From: Actinomycetes bacterium
GTDB lineage: Bacteria; Actinomycetota; Acidimicrobiia; Acidimicrobiales; Microtrichaceae
NCBI GenBank assembly: GCA_023389745.1
Contig: JAEWED010000053.1
Coordinates: forward strand, 1 to 64,000
Length of the DNA: 64,000 bases
Direction: 5' to 3'
In this document: positions 57,156-64,000 of the stretch, piece by piece
Position numbering within the stretch: the first letter of the stretch is position 1
How the letters are laid out: the number at the start of each line of letters is the position of its first letter
Notes under the pieces: model-generated
What the model was told of the DNA's origin: nothing
The model's input: only the letters and a program-made list of their open reading frames with translations
Database searches by the model: none
Translations under genes and position numbers: made by a program

Positions 57156-58975
57156 GTGCGGGTCCTTTCCACAACCAGTCGTTCCCTGGTGCGTTCGACG
57201 CGCTGGAACGAGCGCCGTTGCCCCTCGGCGGTGCGCAGCGCCGATCGGAACAGCGGCCCGATCAGCCCGGCGAGCTCGCCGGCCCGCGGCACCGAGGCGT
57301 GTGCGGCCGCTCCGAAGACCCGTCGCAGCGCGGCGGGGTCACCGTCGGCGCCGACGCTGAGGCACAGGCAGCCGATGCCGCGCCGGCGCGCCTCGAGCAG
57401 CGCGCGACGTGAATCGGCCTCGCCGTAGTGGCCCTCGTACCCGTGGTCGTACGCGAACCCGTCGGACAGCACGACCAGCAGACGCCGGGGGGTGCCGCTG
57501 CGTTCCTCCAGGATCGAGGACCCGTGGCGGATGGCGGCACCCAATCGGGTGTAGGCGGCCGGGACGAGGTCGTCGAGGCGGCTCAGCGCGTGGCCGTCGA
57601 GTGGGTCGTCGAAGGTCTTCACGCGGAGGAACTGCACCGCACCGCGACCCCGGGAGTTGAACGCGTAGAGCGCGAGCCGGTCACCCAGCTCGTGGAGCGC
57701 GGTGGTCAGAGCGGCGGCGGCCGCCCGCTGGTGCTCGTGGACCGAACGCCCCGCGGTGCCCGGTTCGGCGGCCGAGCCCGAGACGTCGAGCAGGACCAGC
57801 ACCGAGAGATCCCGACGGCGGCGGACGCTCTCGATGTAGTGGTCGTCATCGTGGGGATGTCCGGCGAGGGTGTCGACCCGAGCCTCGACCGCGGCGTCGA
57901 TGTCGATCTCGTCGCCCTGGCGGCGACGCCGACACCTCGTGAGGTCCAGACCGATCCGAACGAGGGCCCGGCGCAGCGCCACGGGGTCGGGCGGCGCCGA
58001 CCTGCTGGTGGTGGTGGGCAAGGGGTCGGTCTCCACCACCGTGCACCAGTCGGGACGGTACCGACGGCGATGCACGTCCCACTCCGGATGTCGCCGGCCT
58101 CGCTCGTCCGGGGCGACCTGGAGCTCGCCGTCGCTCGCTGCGCGGTGCACCACGCCGGCCGCACCTCCCGTCCCCGGGTCGCCGCGGGTCAGGTGTGCGA
58201 CGGCGTCCGCGCCGGGTGAGCCGCCGGCGGTGCGCGAGCGCCCCGGACGCAGCAGCTCTCGGATGAGCTTCCCGACGGGCCCGCCGCCTCCGACCGGGCT
58301 CGTCATCATGCTCAGGTCGGGAGCGTCGTCGTCGGCCTCGGCGTCGAAGCCCGCCAGCTCGAGGGTGTCCGCCGCGGAGGGCTTCGCTGCGGGTGAGCCG
58401 GACGACTGGTCGTCGTGCATGGCGTCGAGCGAGCGCTTCGCGTCGATCCTGCCGAAGACGGCGGGAGGCTCGGCCCCGGAGCGCTGAGTGCGCGCACGTC
58501 GCAACGAGTCCTCGGCCGACTGCGTCGAGCGAGCGACCGAGTGGTCGATCAGCGTGCGCGCGACCGGAGGGAGCACGGCTCGGCTGTGCTCGAGGGCGCG
58601 GTGGGCCTCGATGGCGAGGTATCGCTGACCGAGGGCGGGCCGCCGACGGAGATGGCGCAGCACCGCCGGTTCGAGGCTGCCCGCCGCGACGAGCGACGCC
58701 TGCACGCTCAGTGTCCGGATGCGCTCTGCATGGGGAACCTCGGGGTCGAGGTACACGGTCGTGCCGTCGGTCCATGACCGTTCGCCCGGCGCGGCCGGAG
58801 CCACTTCGAGCCGCCGGCCGGCGAGCGCGGACGCGAGCAGCCGCAGCTGGTCGAGCTCGAGTCCGGCGGCGGTCCGGGCCGACTCCGGACGCGCCGACCC
58901 CTCCGGCCCGAGACCACCGAGCTGAGCGCGTTCCCCCACCGGGCCATGATGGAACGAATGTTTGGTTCTTCGCAA
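57068..58975 (-). CDS. VWA-domain protein, NorD/CbbO type
   Basis: About 635 residues. A helical N-terminus (to about 140) resembles NorD, followed by a low-complexity middle and, from about 370, a VWA domain with the MIDAS pattern LVLLDVSGSAAEP (DxSxS), then ALYAFNSRGRGAVQFL and LLVVLSDGFAYDHGYEG. It is the expected partner of the AAA+ ATPase. The last 29 residues are encoded in the region shared with the ATPase and look unlike the family (RTRTWRLARSTSPSVMRSRC), so a frameshift or read-through end is possible. The first codon is TTG or a GTG 12 codons later. Confidence 0.85.
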   Translation of the reverse strand: MRRTKHSFHHGPVGERAQLGGLGPEGSARPESARTAAGLELDQLRLLASALAGRRLEVAPAAPGERSWTDGTTVYLDPEVPHAERIRTLSVQASLVAAGSLEPAVLRHLRRRPALGQRYLAIEAHRALEHSRAVLPPVARTLIDHSVARSTQSAEDSLRRARTQRSGAEPPAVFGRIDAKRSLDAMHDDQSSGSPAAKPSAADTLELAGFDAEADDDAPDLSMMTSPVGGGGPVGKLIRELLRPGRSRTAGGSPGADAVAHLTRGDPGTGGAAGVVHRAASDGELQVAPDERGRRHPEWDVHRRRYRPDWCTVVETDPLPTTTSRSAPPDPVALRRALVRIGLDLTRCRRRRQGDEIDIDAAVEARVDTLAGHPHDDDHYIESVRRRRDLSVLVLLDVSGSAAEPGTAGRSVHEHQRAAAAALTTALHELGDRLALYAFNSRGRGAVQFLRVKTFDDPLDGHALSRLDDLVPAAYTRLGAAIRHGSSILEERSGTPRRLLVVLSDGFAYDHGYEGHYGEADSRRALLEARRRGIGCLCLSVGADGDPAALRRVFGAAAHASVPRAGELAGLIGPLFRSALRTAEGQRRSFQRVERTRERLVVERTRTWRLARSTSPSVMRSRCSPLRIAKASRWC

Positions 58976-59015
58976 CCGACGCTCACATCCCAGCTGGCCT
59001 GGCGAGCCGCCGGGG

Positions 59016-60242
59016 TCAGGTCCGCGCGCCCCGCAGCGTCGTCTCGCGCGCGAGGCCGAGCGCGCCGCGGGGTCCCAGTTCCCTCACGATGTCCTCCGGC
59101 ATCCACAGCAGTTCGAAGAGCGACCAGGCGCGGAGGGCGGCAGATCGGCCCTCGACCCGGAGCGTGCCGTGTCGGATGCCCTGTGCGACGAGTGACTTCA
59201 GGTCGTTCAGGCGGGCCGCGAACGACGAGCCGAGGTTCGCAGAGCTCGGGGGCGACTCCCGGATCCAGGCCAGCTGGATGTTGTACTCGTCACTGAAGCG
59301 GTCGACGGCGTTGATGTTCACCCACATCAGCGCGTCCAGCTTCTCGACCTCGGTCGAGTCGGTCTGCAGGACGCTGGTCCAGCCGGAGCGGGCGATCACG
59401 GTGAAGGACCGCATGATCGACGCCAGCAGGTCCTCCTTCGATCCGATCAACCGGTACACCGTTCCGGTGCTCAGCTCCGTGGCCGCTGCGATGTCGCGGA
59501 CCGTGGTCGCCTCGTAGCCGCGGCGGCCGAACTCGGCGCGTGCGACGCCCCGCAGCAGGGGCAGACGATCGTCCTCTTCCTCGTCGACCTTGTCCCAGGA
59601 CGCGATCGTGGCGTTCGCGGCGTCGAAGGCCGCCGAGCGGTCGAGGTCGTCGTCGGAGGGCGCAGCGATCGCGACGCCGTCGAGCACGGCGCGGCAGCGG
59701 AGGGCGGGCATCTCGTCCGCACCCGGCACGTCGGTGAAGACCCCGAGGCTTACATGTGACAGCACTTGGCAGAGGCGGTTCGCCATCGTCGGCAGGTCGA
59801 TGCCGTGGCGCAGCTCACCGCTGCGCTGCCCGGCCCGAAGGGTGTCGAACATGGCCGTCTCGATGGCGGTGGGCGCCCGGCTCGCCACCCGGACCAGTTC
59901 GTCGCCCGCCCCGGACGGGGGCTCGTACAACGTCAACAGGAGGGCCGCTCGGTGGCGGATCGAGCACGCGGCGATCTCGGTTCCCAACGCGACGACCCGG
60001 TCCTCGATCGGTCGACCGTCCGGCCGGCTGAGCGCGTCGAGCGCGTCCGCGGCGATCCGGTCGAGGTCGACCTGGTACCGCTCGACGAGCTCGACGATCA
60101 ACGCTTCCTTCGACTCGAAGTGGTGGTAGAGGCTGCCGGGTTGGATCCCGCAGGCGTCCGCGATCTCCTTCATCGAGGTGCGGATCCCCGACGACGCGAA
60201 CATCGCGGCGGCGGTGTCGAGGATCTCGGATCGTCGGGTCAT
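59016..60242 (-). CDS. Double TetR regulator (two TetR units in one protein)
   Basis: The 408-residue product has two TetR helix-turn-helix units: residues about 1-50 (ILDTAAAMFASSGIRTSMKEIADACGIQPGSLYHHFESKEAL) and about 215-260 (LLRGVARAEFGRRGYEATTVRDIAAATELSTGTVYRLIGSKEDLL), each followed by a ligand/dimerisation domain. A single chain would thus mimic a TetR dimer. It is upstream of the VWA-AAA-AveC-P450-SDR genes on the same strand and is the probable regulator of that cluster. Confidence 0.9.
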   Translation of the reverse strand: MTRRSEILDTAAAMFASSGIRTSMKEIADACGIQPGSLYHHFESKEALIVELVERYQVDLDRIAADALDALSRPDGRPIEDRVVALGTEIAACSIRHRAALLLTLYEPPSGAGDELVRVASRAPTAIETAMFDTLRAGQRSGELRHGIDLPTMANRLCQVLSHVSLGVFTDVPGADEMPALRCRAVLDGVAIAAPSDDDLDRSAAFDAANATIASWDKVDEEEDDRLPLLRGVARAEFGRRGYEATTVRDIAAATELSTGTVYRLIGSKEDLLASIMRSFTVIARSGWTSVLQTDSTEVEKLDALMWVNINAVDRFSDEYNIQLAWIRESPPSSANLGSSFAARLNDLKSLVAQGIRHGTLRVEGRSAALRAWSLFELLWMPEDIVRELGPRGALGLARETTLRGART

Positions 60243-60391
60243 CCGCCCATTGAACCAAACGGCTCCGAACGGCCGTGCGGGCCAGCGGTGACCCGACCGC
60301 CCTCCAGCGGTCTCCGAACCGGTTGACGGTGTGCGCGGACGCACGGTCAGGACCGAGTCGAGGAGCGACCCTAGGATGCCGAGACTCTCCC

Positions 60392-61048
60392 ATGACTCGA
60401 CGAACCCCCGCCGCCCGAACCCCTGCCCCGAGAGCGACTCGTCGACCACGTGGGACTCCCCGACGACTGCTCCTGGAGTCTGCTCAGAGCCTCTTCGCCG
60501 AACGCGACTACCGCAGCACGACGACCCGTGAGATCTCGGAGAAGGCGGGTGTGATCGAGCCGCTGCTCTTCCGGCACTTCGGGTCGAAGGCAGCGCTGTT
60601 CCGCGAGGCCGTGGTGGCTCCGTTCATCGAGCTCGTCGACGAGCTCGACGAACGCTGGCCATCTCTGCCGTCGGACGGCTCTGCCGAGGAGGTCATCGGG
60701 CGACAGTTCCTCGGAGCGCTCTACGACCTCTTCGCCCGCAACCGTGGCCTCATGATGACCTTGCTCACCGCTGATGCGCTGAGCGATGAGGAGCTGTCCG
60801 CGACCGGTCTGGCGGAGATCGGTCGGTGTCTCGGCACCCTCGGACAACTCGGCGCCGACGGCATCGACCGGCTGGACCTGCCGACTCGCCACCACGACCT
60901 CGCTGCACGTTCGTCCGTCGCGATGGTGATCGGAATGGCTGCGTTCGGCACCACCCTCTTCGGGCAACGGCCGCCGTCGCGTGACGCCATCGTGGACGAG
61001 CTGACCCAGATGACCCTGCACGGGTTCCTGCACCGGCCGGAGTCGTAG
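60392..61048 (+). CDS. TetR-family transcriptional regulator
   Basis: The 218-residue product has an Arg/Pro/Thr-rich N-terminal tail of about 25 residues, then LLLESAQSLFAERDYRSTTTREISEKAGVIEPLLFRHFGSKAALF (helix-turn-helix about 27-70). The C-terminal helices include LFARNRGLMMTLLTADALSDEE. It is divergent from the double TetR gene with 149 bp between the starts. The target is probably one of its neighbours. It may regulate a lipid or xenobiotic pathway like many such proteins, but the ligand is unknown. Confidence 0.85.
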   Translation: MTRRTPAARTPAPRATRRPRGTPRRLLLESAQSLFAERDYRSTTTREISEKAGVIEPLLFRHFGSKAALFREAVVAPFIELVDELDERWPSLPSDGSAEEVIGRQFLGALYDLFARNRGLMMTLLTADALSDEELSATGLAEIGRCLGTLGQLGADGIDRLDLPTRHHDLAARSSVAMVIGMAAFGTTLFGQRPPSRDAIVDELTQMTLHGFLHRPES

Positions 61049-61059
61049 ATCGGCCCGCC

Positions 61060-61113
61060 CGCCCCGGTCGGCCATCTCGCCTCGGTCGGTCAGCCCGCCT
61101 CGGTCGGCCGCGG
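61060..61113. repeat. Three 18-bp imperfect tandem units
   Basis: CGCCCCGGTCGGCCATCT, CGCCTCGGTCGGTCAGCC and CGCCTCGGTCGGCCGCGG lie between the convergent TetR and binding-protein genes. Confidence 0.75.
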
Positions 61114-61127
61114 CCGTGGCCCGCTGA

Positions 61128-62519
61128 TCAGCACGCCGGTCCCAGCGGCGAGTCGCAGAGTGCTTCGTCGAAGCTGAACTCGACGCTCTCGACGAAGTTG
61201 CCACGTAGCCCAGCAGGTGCTGCCGCGTCAGGGTCCCAGCGGTAGACGGCCCAGTGGTTCATGCCCGCTCGCTTGAACACCCCGGCGTGCTCGAGGCTCG
61301 GTGTCCACGCCTCGTCGCCGAACAGGCCGAGCATCGGCACGTCCTTGGCCTGCTCCAGCATCGACGTGATCCCGTCGCGGGTGAACTCGGTCGTCGGCGT
61401 GTCCCGAATCATGCGCAGGAGCGCGTAGAGCCCGATCCACGATCGGATCGCGGCCGGCCTGATCCGATCGGCCTGGAGCTCTTCCTCCCCCGAGTCGGCG
61501 AGGTCCGCCCGCATCACCTCGTAGACGGGCACATCCGCGGTGGCGGGCGGATACGGCACGACGAAGGCGACCTGCTCGGCGATGTCACCGAGCTGCGAGA
61601 CGGCCTCGTGCGACAGCGGGGCGAAGCTGAACAGCATGTCGCTGTCGAGCTGGCCTGCGGCCTGCAACACCTGGACGGCCTCCTGCTCACCGACCGCGAG
61701 CATGGCGCCCGTCGCGTCGGCATCCTCGGCGGCGAGGATGAACTGGGAGTAGTCGGTGGTGCCGGCGGGCACGGGCAGGGTCACCGGGAACGTGGCGCCC
61801 TGGTCGGCGTAGGTGTCGGAGAGCAGTCCGCTGAGCGCGGTCGCTTCGGGGAGATCCGCACGGATGATGGCGATCTTCGTCGCACCCTCCTCGATGAGCC
61901 CACGCGGCATCAGGAGCGCCATGCCGGTGCTGCCGGCGTCGAGGGGGAACACGTTGGGCAACGACCAGTCGCTCGGGGTGACGTTGGTCGCGACACGGGG
62001 GATGCCGGCATCGGCGGTCGCCTGCGCGACCTCGGCCATCCCGGCGGTGGTCTGGTCGTTGATGAGGGCGACCACTCCCGCGTCGTCGAGCTCTCGAACG
62101 CACTCGAGGGACTGGTCGACGTTGGCGCCGTCGTCGCATCTGTGGACCTCGACGCAGGAGCCGTTCGCGCCACCCCGCTCGTTGAACGCCGTCGCCGCAG
62201 CTTCCAGCGCGAGCGATTGATCGCCGAGCGACAGCACCGGCGACTCGAACACCGTCGACGTCCCCACGACGAGCGGGGGCTTCGACGGGTCGCAGGGAGG
62301 GTCGTCCCAGAGCCCGACGGCCCCGTGGTCGATCAGCGCCGCCTGCTGCTCCGCACTCGAGGCGGCGGCCTCCGAGTCGTCGTCCTGGGAGCACGCCGCA
62401 GCACAGAGCGCGACGGCGACGGCGAGCGCGATCGCTGCACGCCGACGGTGTCGAGGACCGGGCGCGCGGAACACCAGCTGCTGGTCCCAGCGCCGTCGAA
62501 GTACGCGGTCACGCTGCAT
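61128..62519 (-). CDS. ABC transporter substrate-binding lipoprotein, Leu/Ile/Val-type fold
   Basis: Codes for 463 residues. After a basic stretch the signal ends VALCAAACSQDD (Cys about 39). The mature protein follows the type I periplasmic-binding fold: PLVVGTSTVFESPVLS, SLALEAAATAFNERGGANGSCVEVHRCDDG, VALINDQTTAGMAEVAQATADAGIPRV and a second lobe with IAIIRADLPEATALSGLLSDTYADQGA. No permease genes are adjacent. The ATG at 62519 is preceded by GAGGGGG; a TATGCT -10 overlapping a 12-bp palindrome lies upstream. Confidence 0.83.
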   Translation of the reverse strand: MQRDRVLRRRWDQQLVFRAPGPRHRRRAAIALAVAVALCAAACSQDDDSEAAASSAEQQAALIDHGAVGLWDDPPCDPSKPPLVVGTSTVFESPVLSLGDQSLALEAAATAFNERGGANGSCVEVHRCDDGANVDQSLECVRELDDAGVVALINDQTTAGMAEVAQATADAGIPRVATNVTPSDWSLPNVFPLDAGSTGMALLMPRGLIEEGATKIAIIRADLPEATALSGLLSDTYADQGATFPVTLPVPAGTTDYSQFILAAEDADATGAMLAVGEQEAVQVLQAAGQLDSDMLFSFAPLSHEAVSQLGDIAEQVAFVVPYPPATADVPVYEVMRADLADSGEEELQADRIRPAAIRSWIGLYALLRMIRDTPTTEFTRDGITSMLEQAKDVPMLGLFGDEAWTPSLEHAGVFKRAGMNHWAVYRWDPDAAAPAGLRGNFVESVEFSFDEALCDSPLGPAC

Positions 62520-62542
62520 CCGCACCCCCTCGTGCTGCAACA

Positions 62543-62558
62543 AGCATAGTGCGCACTA
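62543..62558 (-). promoter_or_regulatory. -10 element and 12-bp palindrome upstream of the binding protein
   Basis: TATGCT (62548-62543 on the minus strand) overlaps the perfect palindrome TAGTGCGCACTA at 62547-62558, a likely operator for one of the TetR proteins. Confidence 0.4.
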
Positions 62559-62591
62559 CCTAAACGGGCTGGGCCTGCTGTCCCCGATCTG

Positions 62592-62616
62592 CCGGTCCGG
62601 TCGCCGGTCGGACCGG
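62592..62616. other. GC-rich hairpin between divergent genes
   Basis: CCGGTCCG (62592-62599) and CGGACCGG (62609-62616) pair perfectly around 9 nt in the region between the binding-protein promoter and the SnoaL-like gene. Confidence 0.4.
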
Positions 62617-62625
62617 ACCCCACTA

Positions 62626-62643
62626 ACTTGTTGGCTGACAAGT
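62626..62643. promoter_or_regulatory. Operator-like inverted repeat before the SnoaL-like gene
   Basis: ACTTGT-N6-ACAAGT lies just before AAGGAG and the ATG at 62656. The downstream TetR gene is in the same operon, so it is the natural candidate to bind here. Confidence 0.5.
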
Positions 62644-62655
62644 AAGGAGCCAACG

Positions 62656-63132
62656 ATGAGCGACGACTCCCTCCGGCAACGCCGGTTGACGGTGCTCGAG
62701 GAGCACTTCCAGTCCGAGGTCGACCACGACTGGGAGCGATGCCTGGCGACGTTCAAGGACGTCCCCCGCTACGAGATCGTGGCGACCGGACAGGTCCACG
62801 AAGGTCGCGACGAGGTCGTGGCGTACCACCGGACCCAGCGCACCGCGTTCCCCGACCAGCGTCACGAGAACGTCCGCATGCACGTCGCCGTGGACGACAC
62901 CGTCATCGCCGAGTTCGATCTGCTCGGAACTTCGACCGGCGAGTTCCTCGGCCTGCCGCCGACCGGCCGCTCCTTCCGCGTCGCGGTCATCGCCGTGTTC
63001 TCCTTCGACGGCGATCGCATCACCAACGAGAGGGTGTACCTCGACGGCGCCAGCCTGCTGCGCCAGATCGGTCGGGAGGACCTGCTGCCGCTGGCCGGGA
63101 CCGAGCAGTTCGCCGCGGCCGAGATGGCGTGA
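62656..63132 (+). CDS. SnoaL-like / ester cyclase family protein
   Basis: The 158-residue product has the NTF2-like cone: HFQSEVDHDWERCLATF, RYEIVATGQVHEGRDEVVAYHRTQRTAFPDQRHENVRMHV and GEFLGLPPTGRSFRVAVIAVFSFDGDRI, typical of SnoaL-like polyketide cyclase relatives. AAGGAG precedes the ATG at a good distance. The substrate is unknown. The stop overlaps the TetR start (GTGA). Confidence 0.85.
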   Translation: MSDDSLRQRRLTVLEEHFQSEVDHDWERCLATFKDVPRYEIVATGQVHEGRDEVVAYHRTQRTAFPDQRHENVRMHVAVDDTVIAEFDLLGTSTGEFLGLPPTGRSFRVAVIAVFSFDGDRITNERVYLDGASLLRQIGREDLLPLAGTEQFAAAEMA

Positions 63133-63779
63133 CACCCCGCACCTCGCCGAGCTCGCCGCCGCGGCGCACACAGGAGGAGCGCCGCACCGAGGCGGAGCAA
63201 CGTCTCCTCGCCGCAGCCGCGCAGCTCATCAGCGAGACCGGCCCGGCGTCGATGACGTTGGCCAAGGTCGGCGAGCGCGCCGGCTACAGCAGAGGACTGG
63301 CGACGCACCACTTCGGCTCCAAGGCAGCGCTGATGCAGCGCGTCGCCGACGCGGTGTCCCGCGACTTCGCTGCCGCGCTGGAGCGTGAGCGTCGCGAGCC
63401 GCACACCGTGCTCGACGCACTCATGACGCTCGTCGAGGTCTACTTCGACATCATCGTCGACCCGCCTCCGATCAACCGCGCCCGTTTGGTGCTGATCGCC
63501 GACGCTGTCGCCCACTTCGATGCGGACTCCCGTGAGGTGGTGTTGGCCGCAGACCGACAGTTCCGGGTCGCCTTGGCACAGCGCCTCGCGAGCGCGTCGG
63601 ATCGCGGCGAGCTCACCGACGAGGAGCTCGACGGACTCGCCGTCACCGTCGTGGGACTCCTGCGGGGCATCGCCTTCGAGTCGATGCTCGACCCGACCAT
63701 CGACCTCTCGTCGGCCCGCTCCCAGGTCCAGGCGCTGCTCGAGTCCCGCTTCTCACCCACACCGCGCCGTCCCGGCTGA
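63129..63779 (+). CDS. TetR-family transcriptional regulator
   Basis: The 216-residue product's helix-turn-helix is in RRTEAEQRLLAAAAQLISETGPASMTLAKVGERAGYSRGLATHHFGSKAALMQRV (about 15-65). The C-terminal part resembles TetR_C proteins of the xenobiotic type (LDALMTLVEVYFDIIVDPPPI). The start is GTG, overlapping the SnoaL-like stop. Its probable operator is ACTTGT-N6-ACAAGT upstream of the operon, so it is likely autoregulatory. Confidence 0.88.
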   Translation: MTPRTSPSSPPRRTQEERRTEAEQRLLAAAAQLISETGPASMTLAKVGERAGYSRGLATHHFGSKAALMQRVADAVSRDFAAALERERREPHTVLDALMTLVEVYFDIIVDPPPINRARLVLIADAVAHFDADSREVVLAADRQFRVALAQRLASASDRGELTDEELDGLAVTVVGLLRGIAFESMLDPTIDLSSARSQVQALLESRFSPTPRRPG

Positions 63780-63879
63780 TGACCGACATCGACCGCGGTC
63801 GACCCCAGCCGGCCTCCAGCGTCACGGATCCCGTCACCGCGAGGTGCAACGATGGATCGTTGTCAGGGAGAGGACCGAC

Positions 63880-64000
63880 ATGACCCAACGTGCGGAAGGT
63901 GGCGGTGCTGCCGCCACCACCACCTACCTGCTGATCGACGGCGAGAACATCGACGCCACACTCGGGACGCGCCTGCTCGGCCGGCGCCCTGAGCCCGACG
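63880..64000 (+). CDS. NYN-domain protein, N-terminal fragment
   Basis: Runs off the right edge. After an Ala/Gly/Thr-rich start, TYLLIDGENIDATLG shows the first Asp of a NYN (PIN-like, LabA-type) domain: the LIDGENID motif. Such proteins are presumed ribonucleases. AGGGAGAGGACC lies before the ATG at 63880. Confidence 0.7.
   Translation, partial: MTQRAEGGGAAATTTYLLIDGENIDATLGTRLLGRRPEPD

Overview
The window is a 64 kb stretch of a high-GC chromosome from an actinomycete-type bacterium. The evidence is a mec-cysM-murI-MBL-rph-rdgB gene order like the Mycobacterium Rv1334-Rv1341 neighbourhood, a mycothiol-dependent formaldehyde dehydrogenase paired with an Rv2260-like MBL hydrolase, PspC-type sensors, and many starts preceded within 6-10 nt by a TANNNT -10 element, as in leaderless actinobacterial transcripts. 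A deep actinobacterial lineage such as Acidimicrobiia is my best guess; it is an inference from gene content, because no rRNA is present.

Layout. 1-13.8 kb: MarR regulator with tandem operators, tRNA-Arg beside a degenerate tRNA copy, siderophore-type binding lipoprotein, tRNA-His and tRNA-Lys, MpaB-like oxygenase, glutaminyl cyclase, RlmD-like methyltransferase, rpe, a PspC/histidine kinase/response regulator locus, clpP and tRNA-Leu. 13.8-22 kb: a small membrane gene bounded by 80-bp direct repeats, two hydrolases, purU, a D-threonine-aldolase-like enzyme, an AurF-like diiron protein, and an AbiEi/DUF559-type gene bounded by 47-bp palindromes. 22-37.2 kb: the housekeeping mec-to-rdgB operon, smpB, mscR and its MBL partner, an M1 peptidase, a vapBC-type pair and korAB.

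37.4-51.9 kb looks like an accessory island beginning immediately after ssrA (tmRNA). It carries one tightly overlapping minus-strand operon: hsdM, hsdS, an hsdR fused to a Schlafen-type AlbA_2 domain, and two PD-(D/E)xK-like genes, one ending in a RAMA-like domain. Divergent from it lie two paralogous, catalytically degenerate tyrosine-recombinase-like genes, then a DDE transposase whose first acidic residue is on one protein and whose other two are on another. A MbcA/ParS-like gene sits between the halves, and two tiny zinc-binding proteins follow, one made of two retroviral-type CCHC knuckles. This is the strongest candidate for an undescribed system.

52-64 kb: a lipoprotein, then a minus-strand cluster of a double-TetR regulator, VWA protein, MoxR/CbbQ ATPase, AveC-like membrane protein, cytochrome P450 and SDR that reads as an oxidative catabolic or biosynthetic operon, followed by further TetR genes, an ABC-type binding lipoprotein, a SnoaL-like protein and the start of a NYN-domain gene.
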